A stretch of 64,000 nucleotides of DNA from Aphis gossypii (lineage: Eukaryota > Arthropoda > Insecta > Hemiptera > Aphididae): the NCBI RefSeq assembly GCF_020184175.1, contig NC_065532.1, positions 19,096,001-19,160,000 on the forward strand, written 5' to 3'. Shown in pieces: positions 1 to 11,010 of this stretch. Position 1 is the stretch's first letter, and each line of letters starts with the position of its first letter. The notes under the pieces were generated by a model. That model was not told where the DNA came from. It made no database searches and saw only the letters and a list, made by a program, of their open reading frames with translations. Made by a program: the position numbers and the translations under genes.

Positions 1-1640
1 GCAGCACACATTCACAAAAAACCAATAGAAAAATCGCGAACTCAAAGAAAATTTCTATATAATTTAACTATTTTTCAAATGGTAGTAATTTCGTGATTTA
101 ACTTTTGTGTATAAAATTTTAATTTATGTTTAAATCGATAGGTACTTGTCTATTTTTTTTAATACATATTATATTATAACGACTGGTTGGGGAACAATTT
201 TCCGTTTATCTCTGTAATTCGTGATTTTATGACATGAAATTAATGTCCTAGATTCTCACGAGTCTTATTTCGTTTTTTTAAATATATTATTGTGTTTAAA
301 TAATATGAAACGACATCATGTCCTTTAGGTGTGCATAAAAGATAGTAGTATAAGATTATAATTTACTCGCTTGTACTATGTGAAATTTCTGCCTAAATAC
401 ATTTTATCTAAAGAAATCTGAAATAGCATCATGGATAGTATTTGTGTTTTAAAAACGCAGAAGTAGATAGTTCAATAATTTCTTGTACGTTTTATTATAT
501 TCAATGAAATGTGTAGCCTTGCCGTTGAATGCTAATTGTTGGATCGATTAGGTATAAAAAGTAAAATTTTTTTTTTTTTGTTATAATTCATAAAATAAAT
601 GTACAAAATAAAAATGTATCAACTGTAATCTGCTTATGTGAAATTTGGACGCAACTACTCAAATTAATGTTGGCTATTTAATGATACCTTTTTCTGTTTA
701 AGAAGTTATTAAACAACTACTTCGGAAGCCACAGTTATTACTGAAAAGTAAAATTGTACTGACCCAGTTTTCCTAATTGTACACAATTAAGCGATTTTAA
801 TTCTGTCATATCAATAACATATTTATTTTAATTATATTTTTTATATTTAATTGGATGTTTACATAATTTTAAATAATTAATAAACATGATTTTCGTACTA
901 AATTAAAAGTACGATTGTTGTCAATTTACAAGTAAATACTCGTAGTATATAGTTATATAGTTCAAAATCACGTATTCGACCTTCGTATTTTGTAAATATT
1001 ATATAATACTCAAGCTAAATTGTTATTTTGGTTCTTAGTTTTTAACTATATTTCATTGCAAGTGTTAAATTTATAACTGTATAAAAATCATTTCAAAGTA
1101 TACCATTCCAATCATCAATTTCTTGATAATTTAAAAGTCAGCCATAAAAGCCTAGTTATTAGCTATAATTTTGTATTCGATGAGCATTAAACAAAAAAAC
1201 AAAAAAAAATAGTGAACACAATATATATTTTGTTAATTTATTGAACAGAAAAATAATTTCAGTATTGTCTTTGTTAGTAATATTATTAATTAAAAATGAA
1301 ATTCTTTTGTTGGTACAAAATTAGAGATATTTTCGTTACAATACATCTTTTAAAATAAAATATAACGAATTATAAAAATTTTAACACGAATTTCCTTTTA
1401 ATATACATTGTTGGTTTTTAAGAATAAATAAACGCACTTCAACATAAAAAGTTTAAAACGCTTTGCTGTGTATACAATTAATGGTGAAGTTCTTACCTTT
1501 TAGTTAGATTTAAATTCGTTTTGGGCTATATACGTTTGAACTGTGTGTTTTATTTTTTAAATTAACTTTGTACTTTTTTCTTTTTTATTCTCTTAAAAAG
1601 GCGTCAAAAGCGTCAAAACTTTCTTCGCTATTGCTACAAT
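1..1640. other. AT-rich non-coding stretch, no feature seen
   Basis: Both strands are dense in stop codons, with A/T homopolymers of about 8-11 bases. I see no transposon ends, RNA gene or splice-bounded open frame. It is ordinary intergenic or intronic sequence. Confidence 0.6.
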
Positions 1641-1642
1641 TT

Positions 1643-1735
1643 TCATTTTAATCTGTATTTAATCTTTTCAAGCATATGCCGTCGAAGAGGCAATTCTGTC
1701 AACTCGTTATTCAATTCAATCGCAAATGTAGATAC
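1643..1735 (-). other. Short minus-strand open stretch ending in TGA, possible coding relic
   Basis: On the minus strand, about 26 codons from 1720 down to the TGA at 1643-1645 read as a charged, non-repetitive peptide (for example ELTELPLRRHMLEKIKYRLK just before the stop). The composition differs from the Phe/Ile/Tyr-rich noise around it. There is no start codon and no AG acceptor with a pyrimidine tract immediately upstream, so I cannot delimit an exon. It could equally be chance within a slightly GC-richer patch. I do not recognise a family. Confidence 0.12.
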
Positions 1736-2567
1736 ACATGTATAATTGTAAAATATATATACACATTTGTATAAAAAAACTTTATTTCTTTTTAAATTAT
1801 ACTGATAAGAAGTTGAAAATAAAAGAATTCGTAGATAGTGGTTGATATGGAAACAGTTAACTGATAAACAGTATTAAAAAAAAAAATTGTATAGATAACG
1901 TTTTTTTTTAATGATAAGTAGTATCTATACCCAATGTATTTCGTTACGGCTGTTATTTAAACTTTTAGCACAATTGCTTTTAATATAAACTAATGAATAA
2001 ATTGTTCTCATATCATTAAGGCCAAAACAAACAGCAGAGGTTGATAATTTCAACCAAATAGCAGCTAAGTAATTCATTAAAAAAAAAAAATGTATCTAGG
2101 TACTTACTTATATTATCATTACTTATATATTCAATATTAATTTTGGAACAAAACACTCAAATCACAACTATGATTTTTTTGTATTATAATAATAATTACA
2201 ATTAACAGCTTATTTTTTAATCAATCGATTTTGTTTATTATTGAAGACAATAATTTGTAAATGTTAGGGATATATTTATTAATTGTCTGGAAATCGTAAC
2301 TATAGGAAAGTCTTATTATTTATAGTTAGGTTATTCGCTTGTATTTTAATGATATTTATACAAATATGATGTATTGAAATATTTTACCATTTTTTAAATC
2401 TCTCGAATTTCGATTATTTAACTTTTTCTATTTTGGATTAGAATTGGTAAAAGGAACACTATACTCCGAAATACGCGTTAACCTAACTTCGCGGAATTCA
2501 ATTTTGTGTTCTTCCGCTTCTCGTATACTCTTGATATACCTTTGTCGTACGATCACTTTTTACGTAC

Positions 2568-2644
2568 CGGCTATTTTAAAAAAGCTCTTCAGATACACGT
2601 GCGTCACGAACACACCATCTCGCACTGTTTCAGATTTGCCGAAT
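2568..2644 (-). other. Candidate internal exon, minus strand, 77 bp
   Basis: Reading the minus strand, a T-rich tract ending TTCATTTATTGTAG is a good 3' splice acceptor directly before 2644. The block ends at 2568 before GTACGTAA, a good 5' donor. Between them only one of three frames is open, giving 25 codons that include DGVFVTHVYLKSFFK, a composition unlike the AT-rich noise nearby. The exon would begin and end inside codons, each time with one spare base. I recognise no family. The plus strand here also has an open frame, so at least one of the two is chance. A second exon-like block (2719-2820, same strand) lies upstream in the direction of transcription, but the simplest splicing does not keep both frames. 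Treat as a lead only. Confidence 0.25.
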
Positions 2645-2718
2645 CTACAATAAATGAATAAATCGTATTTGTTTTATACACTCAATACAACACCGGGTGG
2701 TGATTTTTTTATTTTATT

Positions 2719-2820
2719 TCAAACGAGACGTTTTGTGTAGCATTTGTCTATAGTGTTCTCGCTTATAACTTCGACAAATGATAGCATATCCTGCAATTGC
2801 GGTGACGGGCGAGAAGACAG
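2719..2820 (-). other. Candidate terminal exon or coding relic, minus strand, 34 codons
   Basis: On the minus strand an AG (ATAGTGTAG) precedes base 2820. From there one frame is open for 33 codons to TGA at 2719-2721, with a mixed, charged composition (LSSRPSPQLQDMLSFVEVIS at its start). AAATAAAATAAA follows the stop at once and would serve as a polyadenylation signal for a last exon. The acceptor has little pyrimidine tract. No homology is recognised. The GC-richer patch makes a chance open frame plausible. Confidence 0.18.
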
Positions 2821-4804
2821 CTACACTATATTAATAATTTAATACCCTAGAGTCAGTTTCGTTATAACATTCAGTGATTATTTGTAACTATATGTACTCG
2901 TATAATGTAATCGAGAACAAGATAATATTCATTAACTGTCCAGTATTAATTCGTACACATGTGAATTCTGAGCTGGTCTTGACCCATTGATGGCGTCATT
3001 ATAATCCAGAGTGTATAAGCACCAAGTTACGTATCTACTAAATTTACCATTTATTATTTTTTTGATACATTTTTCTTGTCAAAATAAATATTATTCAGTT
3101 CGGATCTCACAATTTATTACGCAAATATTTACGAACCGTGTAATGTATATAGTATGGTATCGTAATTGTATTATTAAACATCTAACTTCATGACCATAAA
3201 TGCGGCCTGATATAGTGAATCCAAGTGAAGCTCAGTTTTTGTGACTTGAGTAGTCAGAAGTCTGACTATTTTACTGCAGTAATATATAACCTAAACGATC
3301 ATGTTATAATCGCAGTCACGTCTTTATTTAGAACATTTAAATCACATAAACTCAACGTCACTCATGACGAACAACTGAATATAGATGAACCTTTTTTTTT
3401 TAAGACATATTAAATTTTGCTTGAAAAAATATACAAATATGTCAGAAACATAATATATTATTATGTTTTATTAGTTTTCGGAAACAGTTACTACACTTGC
3501 GCCGTGTAATAATGTAACAATAATAATTAATTTTAATATAATATAATAATCTTGACATTAGTGACATTTAAGTTATAACAAAACTTTAAACTAAGAAACG
3601 GAGGATATAGGGCACAATTTATTATTATTTACGAAGAGTGCAATATTCAATATATAAATATTGATCTATTTTGCAAAAAAAAAAATGTACCTATATTACT
3701 TTGTGCAACAATTTTATTATAAAAACGTATAGTAAAATAGAATAAAACAATATATGTATGCAATACATAATATTATTTCATACATAGCATTATACAATAT
3801 AGTAATATAAATAGTTCCGGGTTTTAGAAATCGTTATTATCGGGTCATATTTGTGTAGAATATACATAATTGTCGTATACATTTGAAACCGAGTGAATGC
3901 TGATGTATTAATGTTATTACTATGCTAGTATCGAAATATTTTTGAATCATTCATTATATTTTATTTTCAACATTTTTATTGAAATTTGGAATCGGAAAAC
4001 GAATATTATCAGTTATCACTAATAGATTTTGAAAATATCGTGACCATCTAGGTGGAAAAACAACACTTGATTCGACCACGAAATATTCGTTTTTTGTTTA
4101 ACGCGTAAAAGCGTGTGACTGCGACAAGATACGTGTACTCTGGTATAAATATTACGTGTGATCGAAAGACCCGAGAAAGTAAATTGTTTGGAAATCGCTT
4201 TAATGCCATAAATAAATTAGCACGTTTCGTCGTACAATATATATTTAATACTATCCTCATTTTCTCATCTATTTGAGATCGCTTATCATAATAGTTTATA
4301 TTTCATTGGGGAAAAACAAACGTAGCGATAATTTTATGTTCTCATGTGTGTTAACGTAAAGTTTTCACCCAGGTCCAGGTGTTTGGGTAATTTTTTTTTT
4401 AGGAAGATATATTTATGAGAAACATATTGTGCTTTTTTTATTTACCAATTCACGGACATTTACGCCGCATGCGAATTACCTCATCTCTTGCTATCGCCCT
4501 ACCGGCATCACACGCATCATGTATTTATCTGCAGCAGTGACACGCGTTAGTTGTACAGTACAAATCATGTAAAAGCTTTTCAAATGTCAATTAACGAGTT
4601 TCGTATTGTATATTATGCATGTGTATGTATACATTATTAATAGTGTTCTGTATAGTTATCACGCAATTAAAATAAAAATTACATTTATTATATTTAAAAA
4701 CTATAACATTGTCTGAAATTGGAGATTAGCCTTTGATTGTTATACATTGTCCATATATGATGTTTACTCTTAAATTTATATGGATTTATTACTTTAAGTA
4801 CATG
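2821..4804. other. AT-rich non-coding stretch with two small GC-richer patches
   Basis: Most of this is featureless. A perfect hairpin lies at 3251-3268 (listed separately). Patches near 4050-4260 and 4450-4560 are GC-richer and contain short open frames on both strands. None combines a start codon, splice sites and a recognisable product, so I call no gene. Confidence 0.5.
3251..3268. repeat. Perfect 8-bp inverted repeat, 2-nt spacer
   Basis: TAGTCAGA, AG, TCTGACTA: arms are perfect reverse complements. It is short enough to be chance or a small cruciform or protein-binding palindrome. Confidence 0.8.
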
Positions 4805-4806
4805 TA

Positions 4807-5085
4807 CAGAGTGATGCATTATGTATGCTCACTCTCTTTTTGTTTTTAAATATATGCAGTAATCCAAAATTTGGATTTTTAAATTTTTAAATATAATTTC
4901 AGACAATATATTATCAAATTCTTAAGATTTTTTTGTACTAAAGAGTCTTCTATGGAAATACCAGTTTATTTTTGCTGACGAGAACTTTTATCTACTATAA
5001 ATTATTTTAAGCATAATTTTTCTAAAACTGTTGATGTATCTTTGAATTAAAATTCGAATTAATCTATTAAGATTCTATGTTATTT
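4807..5085 (+). mobile_element. Family A MITE relic, left end plus inner TIR
   Basis: Starts after a TA dinucleotide with CAGAGTGATGCATT, then TATGCTCACTCTCTTTTTG. This matches the left ends of the copies at 28566 and 54821. The inner part (ATTATTTTAAGCATAATTTTTCTAAAA region, about 5000-5050) matches the inner TIR of the 54821 copy. No transposase is visible, and the right end is not identifiable. It is an old non-autonomous DNA transposon copy. Confidence 0.55.
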
Positions 5086-5278
5086 AATTTTGTTAAAAAT
5101 AACAAAACCATAATATTAGAGATCGTGGTGAATTATAATTTTTAGTAATTGATATTAATCTTTTGAAGTATTATAAATAAAAAATCCAATATTTTAATTA
5201 TTTTGTATTTTTACAAAATTTTTAGACGTATAAACAATAATTTGTTATTATATATATTATATTGTTATTACTCTAGTT

Positions 5279-5444
5279 CAGTGCTTTTAAACCTTTTTAA
5301 CAATGCAGTACACTTAAACTCCTACAAAATTTTAATGGTACACCAATCCATATAATATCACCGAATATCAATAATAATATTGGTAAATCCATACTTATAA
5401 AACTTTTAATATATTTTTCCCGGCACACCGGTTGAAAACCACTG
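5279..5444. mobile_element. hAT-like MITE, 166 bp
   Basis: Left end CAGTGCTTTTAAACC and right end (reverse complement) CAGTGGTTTTCAACC agree at 13 of 15 positions. Both match the CAGTG-TTTT-AACC style of hAT transposon ends. The 8 bases flanking each side (CTCTAGTT and TCATTGAT) do not match, so the target-site duplication has decayed or the boundaries shifted. There is no coding capacity. It sits 200 bp beyond a family A relic, a nested-insertion neighbourhood. Confidence 0.65.
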
Positions 5445-6080
5445 TCATTGATTAAATACAATAAATTTAAATATAAATTTATATATATATATTTAATATT
5501 TAATCAATGCTACTGTTCTAGTTGATGGATTTGTGGTCATAATATGATTATTATTCACTCAGGCGTTGAATACAACAGTATAACAATAAGCACTTATTGA
5601 GTATTTGAATGTCACCTCGCACTTGTATTTATAAAGTAGTGCTAGGAAATCTCTGTTCATTGTAATCAACAAATAATAATTGAACAATTATTAATATTTT
5701 GTAGTTTAGAATATAAAAGTGTTAACTATAAATATAGTGGCCCGTTAACTAACATTATCTGACCCGAAAATAAGACATTTATTATTTTTGTTAAATTTTA
5801 TGAACTTTAGTATTCCATACTAATATTAGGTATTTAGTATTTTCAAATGAACACAAAAATGATCACATAAATATTTTATAAATACAATAAAACTTAAATC
5901 AATGAGGTTTTAAATTCAATTCTATTTTTTATATATTATATTTTTTAAACACTTATTTGTGTAGTTAATCAGTTATTATTTAAATTAATATTATTGATAT
6001 TCGATTAAACGTCAAAAATCATTTGTCTAAAATCTAAATTAATAATCATATTTATAGCTCTGTTTATAAAATATATATTA
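5445..6080. other. AT-rich non-coding stretch
   Basis: Contains simple AT-rich sequence and many stop codons on both strands. No element ends or RNA genes were seen. Confidence 0.5.
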
Positions 6081-6321
6081 TTATCAGATGCACGATCGTA
6101 CGCATAAAATATTATAACGTTTTGTATGATAGATAATATCAAAGTTACCACGTACGTTTTGAACGGCGATCGTTATATTTTATTTATCCCAGTTAAAACG
6201 TATTTCGAAATGTCGGCGAACGCACAATCGAAAAAAAAATAAATTGTTATTTTAGAGCAAATTTCATGCGATAATCAGCATACTCCTCATTGACTCTCGT
6301 TAATCGTGCCTACCATAGCTT

Positions 6322-6358
6322 TGTAAAATAATACCTTTTTCGTGTCGGTTATTCAGTG
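6322..6358 (+). promoter_or_regulatory. Candidate core promoter with arthropod-type initiator
   Basis: ATTCAGTGATC at 6351-6361 contains TCAGTG, the arthropod initiator consensus TCAGT with the putative start A at 6355. A weak A/T box (TAAAATAA) lies about 25-33 bases upstream. I see no convincing downstream promoter element. A perfect GTAAGTAT splice donor 304 bases downstream (at 6659) would close a first exon of 6355-6658. The whole block is GC-richer than its surroundings. The initiator is a short motif and could be chance. Confidence 0.22.
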
Positions 6359-6658
6359 ATCTCACATTGTTGTGTTTACCGTCCTGTCGTTGTTTAAATC
6401 ACTATACAAATCATTTCGGGTTGCAGTGATAACTCTTTGTCAACCGTTTGCCGTCACCCAAAATAATTTATCTCGTATCCATTTCGACGGAAGTCTTTGA
6501 CCTACTCAAGTTGTGGAGATACTGCTGAAAGATTGAGTTACGCACTTAAAACTATCCGGTTGACTCAACGCGTATAACTTAATCTGGTTTTAAGATTTTC
6601 GAACACAATTCGACCGGCAATCTTTATTATCAGTGTATTGTGGATTACGTTTGCGCTT
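6355..6658 (+). other. Candidate non-coding first exon bounded by initiator and GTAAGTAT donor
   Basis: This block stands out from flanking AT-rich DNA by its higher GC and CpG-containing words (for example CGACGGAAG, AACGCGTATAAC). It ends at a complete GTAAGT donor followed by ATG, the best 5' splice match I noticed in the window. It contains stops in all plus-strand frames, so it would be 5' untranslated. No downstream exon can be linked to it here, which would fit a gene whose next exon lies beyond a very long intron. Inference only. Confidence 0.22.
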
Positions 6659-6982
6659 GTAAGTATGTGGAGAGGAGAGTGGTTCCGAAAATCGAGAAAC
6701 TTTTTCAACGATCACACTTTGATTAGCAAATTCTACAAAAAAAAAAAAAAATCAGCCATATGCCATATCAAAGTCTCACAATTTCGTTACAGCAGAAACG
6801 TATTTCTGTTCAAAAAGAGAATTGATATTTTTATATTTTTTGACATGTTCATGCTTGTACGAGAACTGGTACAGGTTATAGGTACGATTTGCGGTGCATG
6901 CAGACTAATTTTTATTTACTTTGCTTACTCTAAAGAGTCATATTGCAATAGGCATAATGAATTGCTGTATAATCTTCCTTAG
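6638..6982 (+). other. 114-codon open frame, probably chance
   Basis: The frame opens with GTG, not ATG, runs through an A13 tract encoding lysines, and has no recognisable domain. At this base composition one or two frames of this length are expected by chance in 64 kb. I do not call a gene. Confidence 0.08.
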
Positions 6983-7525
6983 AATATCACCAACTGGCTA
7001 AAATAATTTTAATATAAAATACAATTTATCATAATAAATACTTATAATGAATTCACACAATCGTAAAAACTACGTTTATTAAAATTGAATAGACGTGTAA
7101 AAATCAAGAATTACCTGTTGCTTGCAAAAAGTTTTTCGGAGAGCTATAGTATTCCCTAGTACTCTGCTACTAGTTTAATCTATGGTGCTGCTGCCACCAG
7201 TCAATAACTTTACACGATCAATTATATGGGTAATACGGAGGTTGTTATTATTGGTGTTTACTTGTATATATTTAATTCAGTCGCCTCAAAGGAGTTAAAA
7301 AAAAATATGTATAGAAGAACGTTCGTGTGCTTACATGCAATATTCATATTGCGGAGAAAGGTATCGGACAAAGTCAACAACTCGTTTTTGATATTTTTCC
7401 CGGTTCATGGGTATAATATAATAATGTATAGGTAGATATCTATAATATGCATATTATTATAATATATTCGCATCGTTAACAAATTCTCTCGACTCCGTCG
7501 CCTACATCTGAAGTTAAATAAAATA

Positions 7526-7991
7526 TCAAAACAAATAATACCTATGCAACACGGACGTAAAAAGTTTATCCATTGAAATCTTCTCTTGTTTTGTTGTTTG
7601 CGCGTTCTTTGGTGATAATAATAATAATCTCGGTAGTGTGCGGTTACTACGTTTTATACATATACTTGTTGTTGTAATACTGTTTACGTTCGCTGAATAT
7701 TTACGCGTAGGTACCAACCATTATAATACCATTGTTGTTATTATTCCAACAATGAATATATTTTTTTGCCTCTGTACTTATTTTTGCTAATGGTTTGTTT
7801 TTAAAAATATTTATTTTTTCATTTATCCAATAATGGCTTGTTAAGTTGTAAAATTGAATAAACAATCCGTTTTGAATTCGACAGACGTAGGCATGTATAA
7901 TGGTTACCGGTAAACTACCTACGTAAACGGTAACATCGGCATCAACGTTAAAATGATGGGTTGTATTTTTTCCATCAATTCTTATCGACAA
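7526..7991 (-). pseudogene. Two overlapping minus-strand frames, possible decayed gene
   Basis: On the minus strand, a frame open from about 8006 to the TAA at 7701 (96 codons from a TTG at 7991) reads as a mixed composition including FNVDADVTVYVGSLPVTIIH. Where it stops, a neighbouring frame opens and continues about 63 codons to TGA at 7526 (contains SPKNAQTTKQEKISMDK). One single-base indel near 7700-7720 would make them one frame of roughly 160 codons, which is the usual look of a decayed gene. Against this: there is no ATG near the beginning, no good acceptor, runs of Asn and Leu from trinucleotide repeats, and no family I recognise. Chance remains likely. I do not propose a repaired product. 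Confidence 0.22.
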
Positions 7992-8009
7992 TTTTACCAG
8001 TAAATTTTT

Positions 8010-10540
8010 TATTTAAAATGATAACAATTGTAAAAATCAACTGATTGTATAAAATATACGTTGTAATAAAAAAAAAAAAAAATGACGAACTTGTGATGGA
8101 ATTGAAAAATGTTTAAAAATTCATGTTATTGAAGATATATCTTAAAATTGTATTTTTAATCGTTGATAAAAAAAAAAAAAAAATTGAAAACTATTTTGAG
8201 TAAGGATAGATTCATGAAATAATGAATGAGTTCATCTTGGTATCTATTTATTAATTTTCTATGATGTCTTTCAAGATATTACGAAACTACTGTGAATATT
8301 GGATAGAGAGAAAAATATTTTAAAATTTTAGAGCTGTAGCTTTTAGAAATATTCTATTACTATTAAAAAGCGTTGCTCATGCTCAAAGCTAAAGGAATAA
8401 AATACACGATCAAATGTATATAGATTTCTCTCACCCATGCGTAAAATCTAATAATAAGACCATAGACGTATTGAACTTTGCCAGAATTTCAATCTGTCTT
8501 TTGTGAATTGTTGCAGAGTATATTTTATTAATGATGATTTACTTTCGATTTTGAATTAAATTATCTTCAACAGACATTTCTGAGAATTTCTTTAAATAAA
8601 TGTTTTAAAAGCTCTTAAATATTTTTTAAACAATAAGATACATTTAAATATAACACAACATCAGTGTTTATACAGAAAAAAATCATTATTTATTAATTTA
8701 TTATTTATAATTTTCTTTCGTAAAATATGTTTGCGTAACATAATGTGTATATGATATTAGATAATATGATGACTATACATAGTATAGTGTATACATGGTA
8801 GTAGAATCAAAAATCGGAAATCGAAATTCATTCGGGTCGTAAATTTTTTTTTACCTACATATATGATGTAGATGTGGTTAGATAAAAGAAAGGAAAGTAC
8901 AAAAAATGATTTATGCTTCCTGAAACAAACGGATTTTCTTCTTTCAATTAGAACATAAATATGAAATATGAAATCTTTAGCTCTGCGATAAATTTCCAAA
9001 CACTGCATAAGATATTTATAAATAGGTATACAAGTTAGTATTTGATTAAATGGTTATTTAGATTGATAATGTATCAAGTACACAATATGTTTAATATCTT
9101 CATAATATGTATGTTGTAAAGTAGTATACAAAACAAAAGATTTATTATTACTTTAAAAGTTACATAGTTTATTGTTATTATTTATATTATGATTTAGGAA
9201 CCTAGGTATATTTTATAGTACCTATCCGTCTTGAAATATGAAAATACATAAAAATTGTTACGGTTTAATCTTGTTATTATTATTAAAATACAAGAATAAT
9301 CTAATAATAAATTTATATTTAATATTAGAGTGTTGAAAATAATTTCGTACAAAACCATGACTTTAGAATAATATTGCTACAACTATACTGTCTATTAGAC
9401 CACTTATTATACTATCATTAAAAACAGCTGAATTACAATGATTATTTTCTAGTTTTAAGATAGTACAATGAGAATGTTAAATTTTTGTAATATTATATAT
9501 TATTGATCATATGAAATTTCAAAGTTACATCGTAATATTATATGTATTTGACTCAGTAGACTGTAGCATTAATGGCATGAGTCCGTATATAAACCGTTTG
9601 TTTTTTGTACATAAATCCCTGACAGGTCACCGAGTTTTCCGTCATGCATTATTTTTAATCACAGTCCAGCAGTTTTTCAATTTACTAAACATTAAATACG
9701 AAAGGAAACATATAATATAAGGCTACAGAATCGTTATTTGAAAATGCCTAAAGGCCAAACATTTCGACATTGTATTTTGTCATACGTTATTTTTTATAAA
9801 TGTTAATATTTTATTTACTCGTCTATTACAATAAAAAAATATAGAATTATTGTAAGTGCATGGTCGCTTATTACCTATATTCAACCGTCGTCCGTCCGTC
9901 ATACTCTATATTCTATACCTATACATAAGTGATGATGTGTAAAACAACCACACTCGTCTGTACTTTGGGTTAAGATAAATTATTTAAATTTTTAATATTA
10001 AAATATAGCTACATACCATTTGCGGATAAATTGTTCATGTCATTATTATAACATGACGATTGTGGACACTGGTTCATTATTAACATACTAATTTCGGACA
10101 TCGAGTTAATGAAAAACATTTGAGGTATATATATGTGCATGATCTATAAAAGTTGATATACGAATTTCGAATAAAAATATTTCATAATTTTTTTAAATAT
10201 TTATACACATTTTAATTTCTCCGCTTTAATGTTATAACATTTAGCTATACTGACGAATGTCTGCCTACCTTAAATTTCGTACATCAGTATGGTTCATTTT
10301 TATTGAGCTATTAATATATACTTCATTTAGGGCCTGCATAGCGTTCGGTGTATAATTAGTATAACTGTAATATAACTTACCACTGATCTTAGAGTAAAAA
10401 CTTTCACAAGCATTTCTGGTTCTAGAAATCAGAGTACTCAGAATATTCAGCCATAGGTAATCTTAATTTTTGGAGAAAACATTGCAAAATCTATATCTAT
10501 ATAATTTATTGACATATAATCTATACAATCATGTATAGAG
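8010..10540. other. AT-rich non-coding stretch
   Basis: Homopolymer A tracts near 8069-8081 and 8169-8182, otherwise unstructured AT-rich DNA. Short open frames near 8757-9008 (minus) and 9511-9720 (plus) have no codon bias or motifs. No transposon ends were recognised. Confidence 0.5.
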
Positions 10541-11010
10541 CAGCACATTCACTCGGCTGTGTGTATATCATGAGATTCGTGACATCTGTAAAGCAGTCAT
10601 CCACTTCGGTTGATGACAAAAATGGCAATTCAAAAAAATGTTATGATGAAATGTGGGTGCTTTTATGTATGATATCAGAAGAAATGTTTTTCTAAATATC
10701 GATTGGTTTTCGTCGAATTAATCTTTCGGTATAACTTTAGGTACACTTGTGCAAAGGCTGTAACCCCTCGGGATCGTGGTATGTTGCAGTCTATAGGTGT
10801 GTGACAGATACGTGGCACAATAAGCGAGGTGGTGTTCATTCAAGTATGATGAGGTGTAAATTGTTGTATAATATATTTAACTATACCGTTGGCGATGATT
10901 CTTAGAAACCGTAAACTCGCTCGTACCTATAATAATGTGGACTTATTCGGCCGCACACATATTATACTCGTATTATACACGTGCTCGGCCTCACCATGTG
11001 GACTTCACGA
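10541..11010. other. GC-richer island, possible regulatory DNA
   Basis: Noticeably richer in G+C and CpG than its flanks. It contains a CACGTG E-box at 10978-10983 and a 60-bp-spaced direct repeat (ATGTGGACTT at 10935-10944 and 10995-11004, both near CGGCC). There is no credible open frame. An enhancer or promoter is possible but unproven. Confidence 0.25.
10935..11004 (+). repeat. Spaced direct repeat ATGTGGACTT
   Basis: Two exact 10-bp copies start 60 bases apart, and each lies close to a CGGCC word (10948-10952 and 10986-10990). This could be paired protein-binding sites or a partial local duplication. Confidence 0.6.

Noticed and set aside
4450..4560. Minus-strand open stretch with acidic and basic residues as an exon
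   Set aside because: The only plausible acceptor (CTGCAG) puts an in-frame TAA at once. It serves as a warning that GC-richer patches produce coding-like frames by chance.
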